In this document: positions 7,003 through 15,942 of the stretch, piece by piece
How positions within the stretch are numbered: position 1 is the first letter of the stretch
Layout: each line of letters opens with the position of its first letter
NCBI GenBank assembly: GCA_938002255.1
Contig: CALLAL010000016.1
Span: forward strand, 139,038-171,214
DNA length: 32,177 nt
Reading direction: 5' to 3'
Source: an uncultured bacterium
GTDB taxonomy: Bacteria > Desulfobacterota > BSN033 > UBA1163
Position numbers and translations under genes: made by a program
Notes under the pieces: generated by a model
Told to the model about the DNA's origin: nothing
Databases searched by the model: none
Seen by the model: only the letters and a program-made list of their open reading frames with translations

Positions 7003-7959
7003 ATGGCGAAAGTGCTGGTGACAGGTGGGGCAGGCTTTATTGGGTCCAATCTGACGGAAGCTTTACTGAGGGCAGGTCATCTGGTTCGAGTGTTCGATAA
7101 TTTTTCAACAGGTAAAAAGGAAAATTTGATCTTTGATGAGGCGTATCCTTTTCTCGAAGTGATGGAGGGAGACCTCGGTGATTTTATAGCCTGCCAAAGG
7201 GCTACAGAGGGCATTGAATATGTCTTTCACCAGGCGGCCCTGCCATCTGTTCAACGGTCGGTTGAAGATCCGATGGGTTCCAATGAAGCCAATATTGTTG
7301 GAACCCTTCATATCCTCATAGCAGCAAGGGATGCTGGGGCGAAACGGGTGATCTATGCGGCATCGTCATCAGCCTATGGGGATACGCCGATCCTGCCCAA
7401 GAAGGAAGAGATGATGCCTAATCCGCTCTCTCCCTATGCCTTGCAGAAGCTGGTTGGAGAGCAGTATTGCCGGCTCTTTTATCAACTTTACGGGCTGGAA
7501 ACAGTTTCACTGAGGTATTTCAATATCTTCGGCCCCAAACAGGATCCTAACTCCATCTACTCAGCCGTTATTCCGAGGTTTATCGATGCTTTGACCTCTG
7601 GTCGCCCCCCCATCATTTTCGGCGATGGCGAACAGTCAAGGGATTTTACCTACATTGATAATGTCGTTTATGCCAATCTCTTGGCTATGAATGCGGAAAA
7701 AACTCAGGGAGAGGTAATCAATATCGCCTGTGGAAGGAGGGTCTCTCTTAACCAGTTATTAAAGATTCTTCAGGATATCACCGGTTCATATCTCTCACCG
7801 GTTTATGAGGAGCCTCGAAAAGGGGATGTAAGACACTCGATCGCAGATATTGGAAGGGCTAAAACCCTTTTAAACTATACGCCGGTGATTGGGATTGAGG
7901 AAGGATTGAGGAAAACAGTAGAATTTTTTAGAAAGCAAGGAAGATCGTCTCTTCATTAA
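7003..7959 (+). CDS. NAD-dependent nucleotide-sugar epimerase/dehydratase
   Basis: A 318-residue extended short-chain dehydrogenase of the GalE/WbpP kind, which probably interconverts UDP-sugars at C4. The N-terminal TGGAGFIGS (7-15) is the Rossmann NAD-binding loop, D32 binds the cosubstrate ribose, and the catalytic set is S121-S123 with Y145-x3-K149 in SPYALQKLVGEQY. YFNIFGP and RDFTYIDNV are the usual substrate-side motifs. The ATG at 7003 follows GAGGAG at good distance. It precedes a heptose kinase gene, which points to LPS or surface-polysaccharide precursor supply. The exact sugar (glucose, GlcNAc or uronic acid) cannot be settled from sequence alone. Confidence 0.87.
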   Translation: MAKVLVTGGAGFIGSNLTEALLRAGHLVRVFDNFSTGKKENLIFDEAYPFLEVMEGDLGDFIACQRATEGIEYVFHQAALPSVQRSVEDPMGSNEANIVGTLHILIAARDAGAKRVIYAASSSAYGDTPILPKKEEMMPNPLSPYALQKLVGEQYCRLFYQLYGLETVSLRYFNIFGPKQDPNSIYSAVIPRFIDALTSGRPPIIFGDGEQSRDFTYIDNVVYANLLAMNAEKTQGEVINIACGRRVSLNQLLKILQDITGSYLSPVYEEPRKGDVRHSIADIGRAKTLLNYTPVIGIEEGLRKTVEFFRKQGRSSLH

Positions 7960-8018
7960 ACAGGGGAATGCCTGAAAGAAGGTGCGATGATTGAATAGAT
8001 TAACCAGAGGAGTCCTCC

Positions 8019-9002
8019 ATGTTAACAAAAATCATCAAGAGATTTTCTGATGTAAGAATTCTGGTGATTGGGGATATCATGCTGGATCGATTCATTTGGG
8101 GTGGAGTCTCCCGGATCTCTCCTGAGGCTCCTGTTCCGGTCGTTGTCGTGGAGAAGGAGACCTTTCTCCTTGGAGGAGCCGCCAATGTGGTGAATAATAT
8201 CCATGCCCTGGGTGGAAAGGTTTCCCTGTGTGGTATGATTGGAAATGATGAGATGGGACAAAAAATTACGCAAAAGTTAGATGAGATGGGGATCGAACGA
8301 AAAGGAGTGGCTGTGGAGCCAGGAAGACAGACGACGGTCAAAACACGAATCATTGCTCATCACCAACAGTTAGTACGAATTGATAGGGAAACGACCCATC
8401 CTCCCACTGCCTCTACGATTCGGAACCTCTCTCATTATCTTGATCAAAACATTGACCAATTTAATGGGATCATCCTCTCGGACTATGGGAAAGGGCTACT
8501 CACCAAGGGATTCATCCAACATGCGATCCGTCTTGCAAAAGAGACAAAAAAATATATCATGGTGGATCCAAAGGTAAAAACGTTCTTTTTTTATCGAGGA
8601 GCCACGGTGGTTACTCCTAACACCATGGAAGCGAGCTCGGCATCGGGCATACCGATAAATGATACAGCCTCACTGGAAAAGGCAGGCAAAATGCTTTTAA
8701 AAAAATTGAAGTGTCAAGCCCTGGTAATAACCCGGGGGGAAGAGGGGATGGCCGTTTTTGAACCCTTGAAGAAACCTTTTCTTGTACCAACCCAAGCGAA
8801 AGAGGTTTATGATGTGACCGGTGCAGGAGATACCGTGATTGGAACAATGGCGCTTGCTTTGGGTGCTGGGGCCAGTATCCGATTAGCCGCTGATCTGGCC
8901 AACCATGCCGCTGGGATCGTCGTAGGAAAAGTGGGAACAGCGACAGTTGAACAGCAGGAGTTGATCCTTTCGATTGATGAGAAGGGCTCACGTAAGAAGT
9001 AG
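8019..9002 (+). CDS. rfaE1: D-glycero-beta-D-manno-heptose-7-phosphate kinase (RfaE1 domain)
   Basis: A 327-residue PfkB-family sugar kinase matching the kinase half of HldE. It phosphorylates D-beta-D-heptose 7-phosphate at C1 on the route to ADP-heptose for LPS inner core. Diagnostic stretches are GDIMLDRFIWG near the N-terminus, SPEAPVPVV, GGAANVVNNIHALGG (52-66), DYGKGLLT, and the ATP-site DVTGAGDT (265-272), where D271 is the catalytic base. The adenylyltransferase (RfaE2) half is absent, so that step must be encoded elsewhere. The ribosome site AGGAG precedes the ATG by a few bases. A hairpin lies directly after the stop. Confidence 0.93.
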   Translation: MLTKIIKRFSDVRILVIGDIMLDRFIWGGVSRISPEAPVPVVVVEKETFLLGGAANVVNNIHALGGKVSLCGMIGNDEMGQKITQKLDEMGIERKGVAVEPGRQTTVKTRIIAHHQQLVRIDRETTHPPTASTIRNLSHYLDQNIDQFNGIILSDYGKGLLTKGFIQHAIRLAKETKKYIMVDPKVKTFFFYRGATVVTPNTMEASSASGIPINDTASLEKAGKMLLKKLKCQALVITRGEEGMAVFEPLKKPFLVPTQAKEVYDVTGAGDTVIGTMALALGAGASIRLAADLANHAAGIVVGKVGTATVEQQELILSIDEKGSRKK

Positions 9003-9011
9003 TTTAAAAAA

Positions 9012-9057
9012 AAGCCCCATCTTTCTCGAGCCGAATGGGTCCAAAAAGATGGGGCTT
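9012..9057 (-). terminator. Intrinsic terminator, best oriented for the minus-strand dodecin gene
   Basis: A 12-base perfect stem (AGCCCCATCTTT at 9013-9024 against its complement at 9045-9056) with a 20-base loop. Read on the minus strand it runs into a long U-tract (complement of 9003-9012), so it is a strong terminator for the dodecin gene. On the plus strand only a short, interrupted T-run follows, but it may still help end the heptose kinase transcript. Confidence 0.85.
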
Positions 9058-9077
9058 CTAATCGAAGTTACCACCCT

Positions 9078-9290
9078 TTAGGTTTCAAGAACGAAAATCA
9101 CTTCCATCCTCACACGGTATTCAGTAATTTTTGAATTCTCAACAGCCACCCGAAACTCAACAATCCGAAGTCCTGTGATGCCCCTTAAGGTTTTGGTTGC
9201 TCTTGCAAATCCAATTTTAACGGCATCCTCAAACCCTTTTGGAGAACCTGCAATAATTTCTGTCACCCTTGCGACTCTCGGTTCTGCCAT
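9078..9290 (-). CDS. Dodecin-family protein, variant without the flavin-stacking tryptophan
   Basis: A 70-residue protein of the dodecin fold, small dodecameric proteins that store flavin or related ligands. MAEPRVARVTEIIAGSP, GFEDAVKIGFARATKTLRG, and the C-terminal YRVRMEVIFVL are the family pattern. Classical flavin-binding dodecins have a tryptophan after TLRNLR; here the segment is TLRGITGLRIVEF with no tryptophan, so the ligand may differ. I chose the ATG at 9290 because AAGGAGGTG lies eight bases upstream. A GTG three codons earlier overlaps that ribosome site. It has its own strong promoter and terminator and is a single-gene unit. Confidence 0.85.
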   Translation of the reverse strand: MAEPRVARVTEIIAGSPKGFEDAVKIGFARATKTLRGITGLRIVEFRVAVENSKITEYRVRMEVIFVLET

Positions 9291-9334
9291 CCTTATCACC
9301 TCCTTTTATAGAAATTTAAGCAAGTGCTAAAAAG

Positions 9335-9362
9335 TTTATACAGAAATCTTTTAGAATGTCAA
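9335..9362 (-). promoter_or_regulatory. Sigma-70 promoter for the dodecin gene
   Basis: On the minus strand there is a perfect -35 TTGACA (9357-9362), a 16-base spacer, and -10 TATAAA (9335-9340), about 45 bases before the dodecin start. It is the clearest promoter in the window. Confidence 0.8.
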
Positions 9363-9444
9363 TGAGAAAATAATCACATGCTAATAATTTTACCTCTCCA
9401 TAAAAATTGATGGAAAATAGATGATGATTTAAGGTAATTTCTTG

Positions 9445-9472
9445 TTGATAAATTAAGAATTTATGTTATAAG
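9445..9472 (+). promoter_or_regulatory. Possible sigma-70 promoter for xerC-hslVU
   Basis: TTGATA (9445-9450), 16 bases, then TATAAG (9467-9472) in a very AT-rich region, about 50 bases before the xerC start. It is a fair match, and it is back to back with the dodecin promoter. Confidence 0.5.
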
Positions 9473-9523
9473 ATACTTTTTTAGTAATGATTTTTATGAG
9501 TTGGATTCATTTCGGTGTGTAGA

Positions 9524-10492
9524 ATGGAGATTTCAATAAGAACACAGGAGGATTTCATTCGTCAATTTATCCATTTTTTATCCGCAGAAAAGAATGCCTC
9601 TGCTCACACGTGCCGATGCTATCAGAGAGACCTAAGAGAATTTGAAGAATTTTTAAAAGGTCCTGAGGTCCAACAGAAATCAGAGGGAAGATTGGATTGG
9701 AGTCAGGTGGATCGAATCACAATTCGCAAATACCTGAGCGTGCTCTATCGAAGGAACAAAAAGAGTTCCATCGCAAGAAAACTTTCAACGCTTCGTTCCT
9801 TTTTCAGGTATTTAGTTCGAGAGAAATTAGTTCCTACCAATCCAGCAAAAATCGTATCAACACCAAAAGTGGAGAAACCGCTGCCTAGGACCTTGACCGT
9901 GGATGAGACTTTTCAAATTTTGAACTCTCCTCCACCACCATCGGAAAAGATATCCGATCCTGAAGGAACAATTAGACTCTTAAGGGATCGTGCTATCTTA
10001 GAACTTCTTTACTCAAGCGGATTGCGGGTGGGAGAGCTTGTTGGACTTAGCTTGAACCATTTGAATATGAACCTGGGGATCGTCAGGGTCATGGGAAAGG
10101 GCAGGAAGGAGCGGATCGTTCCTGTAGGGGGGAAAGCCATAGAGGCTTTGAAATCCTATCTTGTCAGCCGGGGTGATGCTGATAGCGAAGAGCCCCTCTT
10201 TCTTAATTCAAGAGGAGGAAGGTTGACCAGCAGAAGTGTGGAGAGGCTGGTTAAGAAATACACAAAGGCATCAGGCATCGTTCGAACGGTGAGCCCCCAT
10301 AGCCTTCGCCATAGCTTTGCCACCCATCTCTTAGATGCTGGGGCTGATATTCGTGAAATTCAGGAGATGTTAGGTCATGCCAGCCTTTCGACCACCCAGA
10401 GGTACATTCACCTCAGCCCAGGAAAATTGATGGAAGTCTATGACAAATCTCATCCGAGGAGTTTTCGCAGTAAGGGTAAAGGAAAAGGGTAA
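9524..10492 (+). CDS. xerC: Tyrosine recombinase XerC
   Basis: A 322-residue site-specific recombinase that resolves chromosome dimers at dif with XerD and FtsK. An N-terminal SAM-like core-binding domain (about 5-100: [20 protein letters not shown]) is followed by the catalytic domain. It contains R168 in [10 protein letters not shown], a lysine in [13 protein letters not shown]259-x2-R262 in [17 protein letters not shown]285 in [14 protein letters not shown], and nucleophile Y294. An upstream GTG at 9515 could add three residues; no strong ribosome site decides. It heads xerC-hslV-hslU, the same order as codV-clpQ-clpY in Bacillus. This supports a housekeeping Xer recombinase and argues against a phage integrase. 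Confidence 0.93.
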   Translation: MEISIRTQEDFIRQFIHFLSAEKNASAHTCRCYQRDLREFEEFLKGPEVQQKSEGRLDWSQVDRITIRKYLSVLYRRNKKSSIARKLSTLRSFFRYLVREKLVPTNPAKIVSTPKVEKPLPRTLTVDETFQILNSPPPPSEKISDPEGTIRLLRDRAILELLYSSGLRVGELVGLSLNHLNMNLGIVRVMGKGRKERIVPVGGKAIEALKSYLVSRGDADSEEPLFLNSRGGRLTSRSVERLVKKYTKASGIVRTVSPHSLRHSFATHLLDAGADIREIQEMLGHASLSTTQRYIHLSPGKLMEVYDKSHPRSFRSKGKGKG

Positions 10493-10539
10493 ACCCATCA
10501 GTTGCATCCTTCGAGTCAATGTTTGATAGGGAGAGATAT

Positions 10540-11073
10540 ATGTTTCGTATCAAAGCAACAACCATTCTCTGTGTGCGTCATAAAGGGAAGGTGGTCATGG
10601 CAGGCGATGGGCAGGTCAGTTTGGGGCAGACCGTGATGAAACATACGGCAAGAAAGGTTCGTCGAATCTACCAGGATAGAGTGCTGGCAGGGTTTGCAGG
10701 TGCTACCGCCGATGCATTTACTCTTTTTGCCAAATTTGAGGAGAAGTTGGAACAATATAATGGAAATCTCCTCAGGGCAGCGGTTGAACTGGCGAAGGAC
10801 TGGAGAACGGATCGCATTTTGAGAAGGCTGGAGGCTTTACTCATCGTTGCAGATAAAGAGCATTCTTTAGTCATTTCTGGCAATGGGGATGTCATTGAAC
10901 CGGATGATGGGGTGACGGCTATTGGAAGTGGTGGTCCCTATGCCCATGCTGCGGCCAAAGCTCTTACTCAGTTTTCAGACTTAGATGCCAGAGCCATCGC
11001 AGAAGAAGCCATGAAGATTGCTTCTTCAATATGTATTTACACGAATGATAAAATTATCTTTGAGGAATTATGA
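10540..11073 (+). CDS. hslV: ATP-dependent protease peptidase subunit HslV
   Basis: The peptidase of the HslUV (ClpQY) protease, an N-terminal-threonine hydrolase forming a double hexamer. [19 protein letters not shown] and [10 protein letters not shown] match the family closely. In E. coli the catalytic threonine follows Met directly. Here the best start (ATG 10540, after GGGAGAGAT) places FRIKA before it, so T7 would be the nucleophile after removal of six residues. An earlier ATG at 10519 has no ribosome site. The stop overlaps the hslU start by four bases (ATGA). Confidence 0.95.
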   Translation: MFRIKATTILCVRHKGKVVMAGDGQVSLGQTVMKHTARKVRRIYQDRVLAGFAGATADAFTLFAKFEEKLEQYNGNLLRAAVELAKDWRTDRILRRLEALLIVADKEHSLVISGNGDVIEPDDGVTAIGSGGPYAHAAAKALTQFSDLDARAIAEEAMKIASSICIYTNDKIIFEEL

Positions 11074-12401
11074 ACCAGACCTTTACGCCACGCGAAATTG
11101 TTTCAGAGCTCGATAAATATATCATTGGTCAAAAGGATGCCAAGCGTTCCGTTGCCATCGCCTTAAGAAACCGATGGAGAAGACAACAGATTCCTCCCCC
11201 CCTCCGGGATGAAATTGCTCCCAAAAATATCATTATGATCGGTCCCACCGGGGTTGGGAAAACAGAGATTGCCCGAAGGCTTGCCAGATTAGCTCAAGCC
11301 CCCTTTCTTAAGATCGAAGCCTCAAAATTTACGGAGGTGGGGTATGTGGGAAGGGATGTGGAGTCCATGGTTCGGGATTTGACCGATCAGGCGGTCAATA
11401 TGATCAAGGCTGAAGAGACTCGAAAAGTCCAGCAGAAAGCTGAGGAGATCGCGGAAGAGAGATTACTCGATCTCCTTCTTCCTCCATCCAAGAAGAGTGG
11501 AACCCGAGAAGAGGGGGATTCAAAAGAGACACGGGAAAAGCTTAGAAAATTGCTAAGGGTGGGCAAATTGAATGACAAGTATGTAGAGGTGGAGGTGGTG
11601 GACAGAAACTTGCCTATGGTGGAGATCTTTACTGCTTCGGGAATGGAAGAAATGGATATCAATATTAAGGAGATGTTTGGCAGTTTATTTCCCAAGAAAA
11701 AAAAGCAGAGAAAGGTTAAGGTTCCCGAAGCGCTTCAGATTCTCTCCCAGGAGGAAGCGCAAAAATTGATCGACATGGATGCAGTCGTCAAACAGGCCAT
11801 TGAACGGGTTGAACAAGCCGGGATCATCTTTCTCGATGAGATTGATAAGATCGCAGGCAGGGAATCCACCTATGGTCCGGACGTTTCAAGGGAAGGGGTA
11901 CAGAGAGACCTCTTACCCATTGTAGAAGGAACCACGGTGTCAACCAAGTATGGAGTCGTCAAGACCGATCACATCCTCTTCATCGCTGCTGGAGCCTTTC
12001 ATGTTTCAAAACCCTCAGACCTCATTCCAGAGCTCCAGGGAAGATTTCCGATTCGGGTGGAGCTCGACTCCCTCAAGAAAGAGGACCTCATCAGGATCCT
12101 TACCGAACCAGAGAATGCCCTGATCAAACAATACACCGCTCTGATGGAGACCGAATCCGTGAAACTACAGTTTGAGAAGGATGCCATTGAAGAGATTGCA
12201 GAGATGGCCGCTCGCATCAATGAACGGACAGAAAACATTGGAGCCAGACGTCTTTACACCATTATGGAGAAGTTACTGGATGAAATTTCATTTGATGCTC
12301 CTGAGTTAAGCGGAAAGGTGATGGTCATCGATGCCAATTATGTCAAAGAGAAATTGAAGGGGTTCGTAGAAGATGAGGATTTAAGCCGGTTTATCCTTTA
12401 G
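11070..12401 (+). CDS. hslU: ATP-dependent protease ATPase subunit HslU
   Basis: A 443-residue AAA+ unfoldase, the same length as E. coli HslU, which feeds substrates into HslV. Features are the N-terminal [16 protein letters not shown], Walker A GPTGVGKT (58-65), the pore-loop region EVGYVGRD, a coiled intermediate I-domain (about 105-230, rich in charged residues), Walker B IIFLDEID (about 251-258), sensor [17 protein letters not shown], and the C-terminal [10 protein letters not shown] that docks on HslV. It overlaps hslV by four bases, so the two subunits are coupled. Confidence 0.97.
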   Translation: MNQTFTPREIVSELDKYIIGQKDAKRSVAIALRNRWRRQQIPPPLRDEIAPKNIIMIGPTGVGKTEIARRLARLAQAPFLKIEASKFTEVGYVGRDVESMVRDLTDQAVNMIKAEETRKVQQKAEEIAEERLLDLLLPPSKKSGTREEGDSKETREKLRKLLRVGKLNDKYVEVEVVDRNLPMVEIFTASGMEEMDINIKEMFGSLFPKKKKQRKVKVPEALQILSQEEAQKLIDMDAVVKQAIERVEQAGIIFLDEIDKIAGRESTYGPDVSREGVQRDLLPIVEGTTVSTKYGVVKTDHILFIAAGAFHVSKPSDLIPELQGRFPIRVELDSLKKEDLIRILTEPENALIKQYTALMETESVKLQFEKDAIEEIAEMAARINERTENIGARRLYTIMEKLLDEISFDAPELSGKVMVIDANYVKEKLKGFVEDEDLSRFIL

Positions 12402-12472
12402 TTTAGTGCGAAAGAAGGATTTTTGAGTTCGAGGAAGAACATAATATTTTTAGACGTCGAGGAATTAGAGCC

Positions 12473-13357
12473 ATGGATCATTCCACTGATAAGGCTAAAA
12501 TACTCATCGAGGCGCTTCCGTATATTCGAAGATTTTATAACAAAACCATCGTGATCAAGTATGGCGGAAGCACCATGGAAGGGGAAAGGCTAAAGAGGAG
12601 TTTTGCCCTTGATGTGGTATTGCTCAAATACATCGGTATCAACCCCGTCATCGTCCATGGAGGGGGTCCCCAGATCGGTGAAATGCTAACCCGTCTGGGG
12701 AAAAAGTCGCAATTTATTGATGGGCTAAGGGTTACGGACCAGGAAACGATGGATGTAGTGGAGATGGTCCTGGTGGGGAAAGTGAATAAAGAGATCGTCG
12801 CGATGATCAATCAACAGGGAGGCAAAGCGGTTGGGTTAAGCGGGAAGGACGGGAAATTGATTGTTGCCCAAAAATTGACCCTGGTGAAGAGGGTTGAAAA
12901 CGGGAAACATGAGAAAAGAATTGATATTGGGATGGTAGGAGAAGTGAAAGAGATTCATCCAGAGGTGATCGAGTCTTTAGAGAAGGAGAATTTTATTCCG
13001 GTGATTGCTCCCATTGGTGTGGGGGAGCAAGGCGAGACCTATAATATTAACGCCGATCTGGTGGCTGGGAAAATTGCCTCAGCCCTGAAGGCTGAAAAGC
13101 TGATTCTTCTGACCGATGTGGCAGGGGTGATGGATGAGACCCAACAGTTAATCCCCAGTCTCGATGTGAAGCGAGCCATAGAATTGATGGAACAGAAAGT
13201 CATCTCTTCAGGAATGATTCCGAAGGTGACCTGTTGTCTGAATGCTTTGGAAGATGGCGTCCACAAGACTCATATCATTGATGGTACCGTAGAGCACGCA
13301 GTCCTTTTAGAGATCTTCACCGATGTAGGGATCGGCACACAGATTCTAAAAGAATGA
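12473..13357 (+). CDS. argB: Acetylglutamate kinase
   Basis: A 294-residue amino-acid kinase that phosphorylates N-acetylglutamate, the second step of arginine synthesis. KYGGSTM (29-35) and [12 protein letters not shown] are the nucleotide- and substrate-binding loops. The N-terminal extension ([18 protein letters not shown]) is typical of the hexameric, arginine-inhibited form, and [10 protein letters not shown] and SSGMIPKV are further family signatures. It leads argB-argD-argG on the same strand, 71 bases after hslU and 50 bases before argD. Feedback inhibition by arginine is likely from the N-helix but was not tested. Confidence 0.96.
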   Translation: MDHSTDKAKILIEALPYIRRFYNKTIVIKYGGSTMEGERLKRSFALDVVLLKYIGINPVIVHGGGPQIGEMLTRLGKKSQFIDGLRVTDQETMDVVEMVLVGKVNKEIVAMINQQGGKAVGLSGKDGKLIVAQKLTLVKRVENGKHEKRIDIGMVGEVKEIHPEVIESLEKENFIPVIAPIGVGEQGETYNINADLVAGKIASALKAEKLILLTDVAGVMDETQQLIPSLDVKRAIELMEQKVISSGMIPKVTCCLNALEDGVHKTHIIDGTVEHAVLLEIFTDVGIGTQILKE

Positions 13358-13407
13358 AATTAGAGATTCGATATTCGGATTTCGTATTTTTGGGTTAAGA
13401 GGGACTT

Positions 13408-14601
13408 ATGGATTCTCAAACTCTGATGAGGCTGTCGGAACAGGTGATTGCCCATACCTATAATCGGTTTCCCATTCTTCCGGTAAGAGGGAAGGGAACG
13501 CGAATCTGGGATAGGGAAGGGAAAGAATATATTGATTTTTTTTCCGGGCTGGCCGTCTGCAATCTGGGCCACTGTCACCCCAGGGTCGTTCGTGCCATTC
13601 AAGATCAGGCAGAGAGATTGATCCATGTCTCAAATCTTTATTATATTGAGCCCCAGATCGAACTTGCTTCCCTGCTCTGTCAACACTCCTTTGCCGATAA
13701 GGTCTTTTTCTGTAACAGTGGGGCTGAAGCCAATGAAGGAGCACTGAAACTGGCAAGAAAATATGCCAAGGAGAAGATGGGGCAGGATCGATACGAAATC
13801 ATTACCATGGAACATTCTTTTCATGGAAGAACCCTTGCGACGCTGACCGCAACAGGCCAGACCAAATATCAGAAGGGCTACGCTCCTCTGATGCCAGGAT
13901 TTAAATATGTCCCTTTCGACAATCTGGAAGCGGTCAGAAAAGCGATTGATTCAAAGACGTGTGCTGTGCTTCTGGAACCGATTCAGGGGGAGGGAGGCGT
14001 CCGTGTTCCTAAAGAGGGGTATCTCAAGGGGCTAAGAGAGATCTGTCATGAGAAAGGAATCCTCCTCATTCTTGATGAGGTTCAGGTGGGAATGGGCAGA
14101 ACCGGCAAACTCTTTGCTTATGAACACGAGAATGTTGAACCAGATCTTTTAACCCTTGCCAAATCATTGGCAGGGGGTGTTCCAATCGGGGCCCTGCTGA
14201 TGAAAGAAGAGGTTGCCCGAAGTTTTGAACCAGGCGATCACGCCTCTACCTTCGGAGGAAATTTTTTAGCGACGGCCGCAGGGGTGGCAGCCCTTCAGGC
14301 GATCTTAGAAGAAGGAATGCTTGAGAATTGCCAGAAAGTGGGAGCCTACTTCCTAACGAAGCTCCAGGGACTCCAGAACAAATTTAATTTTGTGGCGGAT
14401 GTCCGAGGACGAGGACTCATCCTCGGGATGGAATTGAAGATCGATGGCGCCGAGATTGTAAAAGAGATGATGAAAAGAGGGTTTCTTGTCAACTGCACGA
14501 TGAACAACGTCCTCCGGTTTTTGCCTCCATTGATTATTACCGAAGAGGAGGTGGACCAGATGATTGAAGCGTTGGAGGAAGTATTCAAGAAAATCACTTA
14601 A
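13408..14601 (+). CDS. argD: Acetylornithine aminotransferase
   Basis: A 397-residue class III PLP aminotransferase that converts N-acetylglutamate semialdehyde to N-acetylornithine. Features are the [19 protein letters not shown]-terminal region, the phosphate-binding [46 protein letters not shown], and the PLP lysine K252 in [13 protein letters not shown]. Length and motifs are complete. Glutamate is the usual amino donor. It follows argB and precedes argG; argF, which often sits between argD and argG in related genomes, is absent here. Confidence 0.95.
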   Translation: MDSQTLMRLSEQVIAHTYNRFPILPVRGKGTRIWDREGKEYIDFFSGLAVCNLGHCHPRVVRAIQDQAERLIHVSNLYYIEPQIELASLLCQHSFADKVFFCNSGAEANEGALKLARKYAKEKMGQDRYEIITMEHSFHGRTLATLTATGQTKYQKGYAPLMPGFKYVPFDNLEAVRKAIDSKTCAVLLEPIQGEGGVRVPKEGYLKGLREICHEKGILLILDEVQVGMGRTGKLFAYEHENVEPDLLTLAKSLAGGVPIGALLMKEEVARSFEPGDHASTFGGNFLATAAGVAALQAILEEGMLENCQKVGAYFLTKLQGLQNKFNFVADVRGRGLILGMELKIDGAEIVKEMMKRGFLVNCTMNNVLRFLPPLIITEEEVDQMIEALEEVFKKIT

Positions 14602-14650
14602 TTCAGAATTCCAAATAAAAATTCCAAAATCTGACAAAGAAGGGGGTTAT

Positions 14651-15853
14651 ATGAAGGGCGAAGTTAAAAAAGTGGTTCTGGCTTATTCCGGTGGGCTGGA
14701 TACCTCGATCATTCTAAAGTGGTTAAAGAACGAGTATGGATGCGAAGTCATTGCTTTCACCGCAGACATCGGACAGGCGGAGGAGTTGGACCATCTTGAG
14801 GAAAAGGCTATTTCCACCGGAGCCAGTAAAGTCTATATCGAAGACCTGAGAGAAGAATTTGTAAGAGATTTCGTGTTTACTGCCTTAAAGGCGAATGCGG
14901 TCTATGAAGGGACCTATTTAATGGGGACCTCCATCGCAAGGCCTCTCATTGCCAAGAGGCAGGTTGAGATTGCGCAAATAGAAGGGGCAGATGCCGTTGC
15001 CCATGGGGCCACAGGGAAAGGAAATGATCAAGTTCGATTTGAACTTACTTATTATGCCCTTAATCCCCATATCAAGGTGATCTCTCCCTGGAGACAATGG
15101 GCTTTTAAGTCCCGGGAAGAGTTGATGGCTTATGCCAGGGATAATGGCATTCCAATTCCAGTGACAAAGGAAAAGCCTTATTCAACTGATCGAAACCTCC
15201 TCCACATCAGTTTTGAAGGCGGCATCCTTGAAGATCCGTGGTCCGTACCACCAGAGGATATGTTTCTCCTCTCTGTTTCGCCTGAAAAAGCACCGGATCA
15301 GCCAACAATCGTTGATATCGATTTTGAAGATGGCGTACCTGTTCGAGTGGATGGAAAGGCCCTTTCTCCTGCTGATCTGCTCAGTTGTTTGAATGAGCTT
15401 GGTGGGAAGAATGGGGTGGGTCGGGTGGACATGGTAGAAAACCGTTATGTGGGGATGAAAGCGAGAGGGGTGTATGAGACGCCTGGCGGAACAATCCTTC
15501 ATGTGGCTCACCGGGCGATCGAATCGATTACAATGGACAGGGAAGTGATGCACTTCAGAGACAGCCTCATCCCGAAGATCTCGGAGCTCATCTACTACGG
15601 CTACTGGTTTTCACCTGAGATGGACGTCCTGAAGAAGGCGGTGGAGGAGACTCAGAAAGATGTAACCGGAACGGTTCGCCTTAAACTCTACAAGGGAAAC
15701 TGCACCGTATTGGGTCGTAAATCAGACAGATCCCTTTATCACGGTGCCTTTGCGACTTTTGAAAAGGATACGGTTTACAATCAGAAAGATGCAGAAGGGT
15801 TCATCAAGCTTAATGCATTAAGATTGCGTATCCGAAGAATGATGAGGGGATGA
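14651..15853 (+). CDS. argG: Argininosuccinate synthase
   Basis: A 400-residue enzyme that condenses citrulline and aspartate with ATP to argininosuccinate. The PP-loop AYSGGLDTS (11-19) is near the N-terminus, followed by [40 protein letters not shown], and the C-terminal [13 protein letters not shown]. The ATG at 14651 follows AAGAAGGGGG. The frame is open upstream to 14564, but that part overlaps argD and is not conserved. No argH follows; the next gene is leuS. Confidence 0.96.
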   Translation: MKGEVKKVVLAYSGGLDTSIILKWLKNEYGCEVIAFTADIGQAEELDHLEEKAISTGASKVYIEDLREEFVRDFVFTALKANAVYEGTYLMGTSIARPLIAKRQVEIAQIEGADAVAHGATGKGNDQVRFELTYYALNPHIKVISPWRQWAFKSREELMAYARDNGIPIPVTKEKPYSTDRNLLHISFEGGILEDPWSVPPEDMFLLSVSPEKAPDQPTIVDIDFEDGVPVRVDGKALSPADLLSCLNELGGKNGVGRVDMVENRYVGMKARGVYETPGGTILHVAHRAIESITMDREVMHFRDSLIPKISELIYYGYWFSPEMDVLKKAVEETQKDVTGTVRLKLYKGNCTVLGRKSDRSLYHGAFATFEKDTVYNQKDAEGFIKLNALRLRIRRMMRG

Positions 15854-15942
15854 GGCTTTTACAAGGAGCCAAAAACCAGGAACGAGAGACCGAGAACAGA
15901 ACCAAAAGAATGACTTAGGATGGACAACAGGCAGGACAAGAG

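Noticed and set aside
6669-7021. Overlapping open frames in the repeat region
   Set aside because: They are rich in charged low-complexity residues, cross the repeat and lack a start signal; I treat them as chance frames.
13359-13393. AT-rich repeated ATTCG-like stretch before argD and a similar one before argG (14602-14636)
   Set aside because: The resemblance is short and low in complexity, so I could not tell it from chance.
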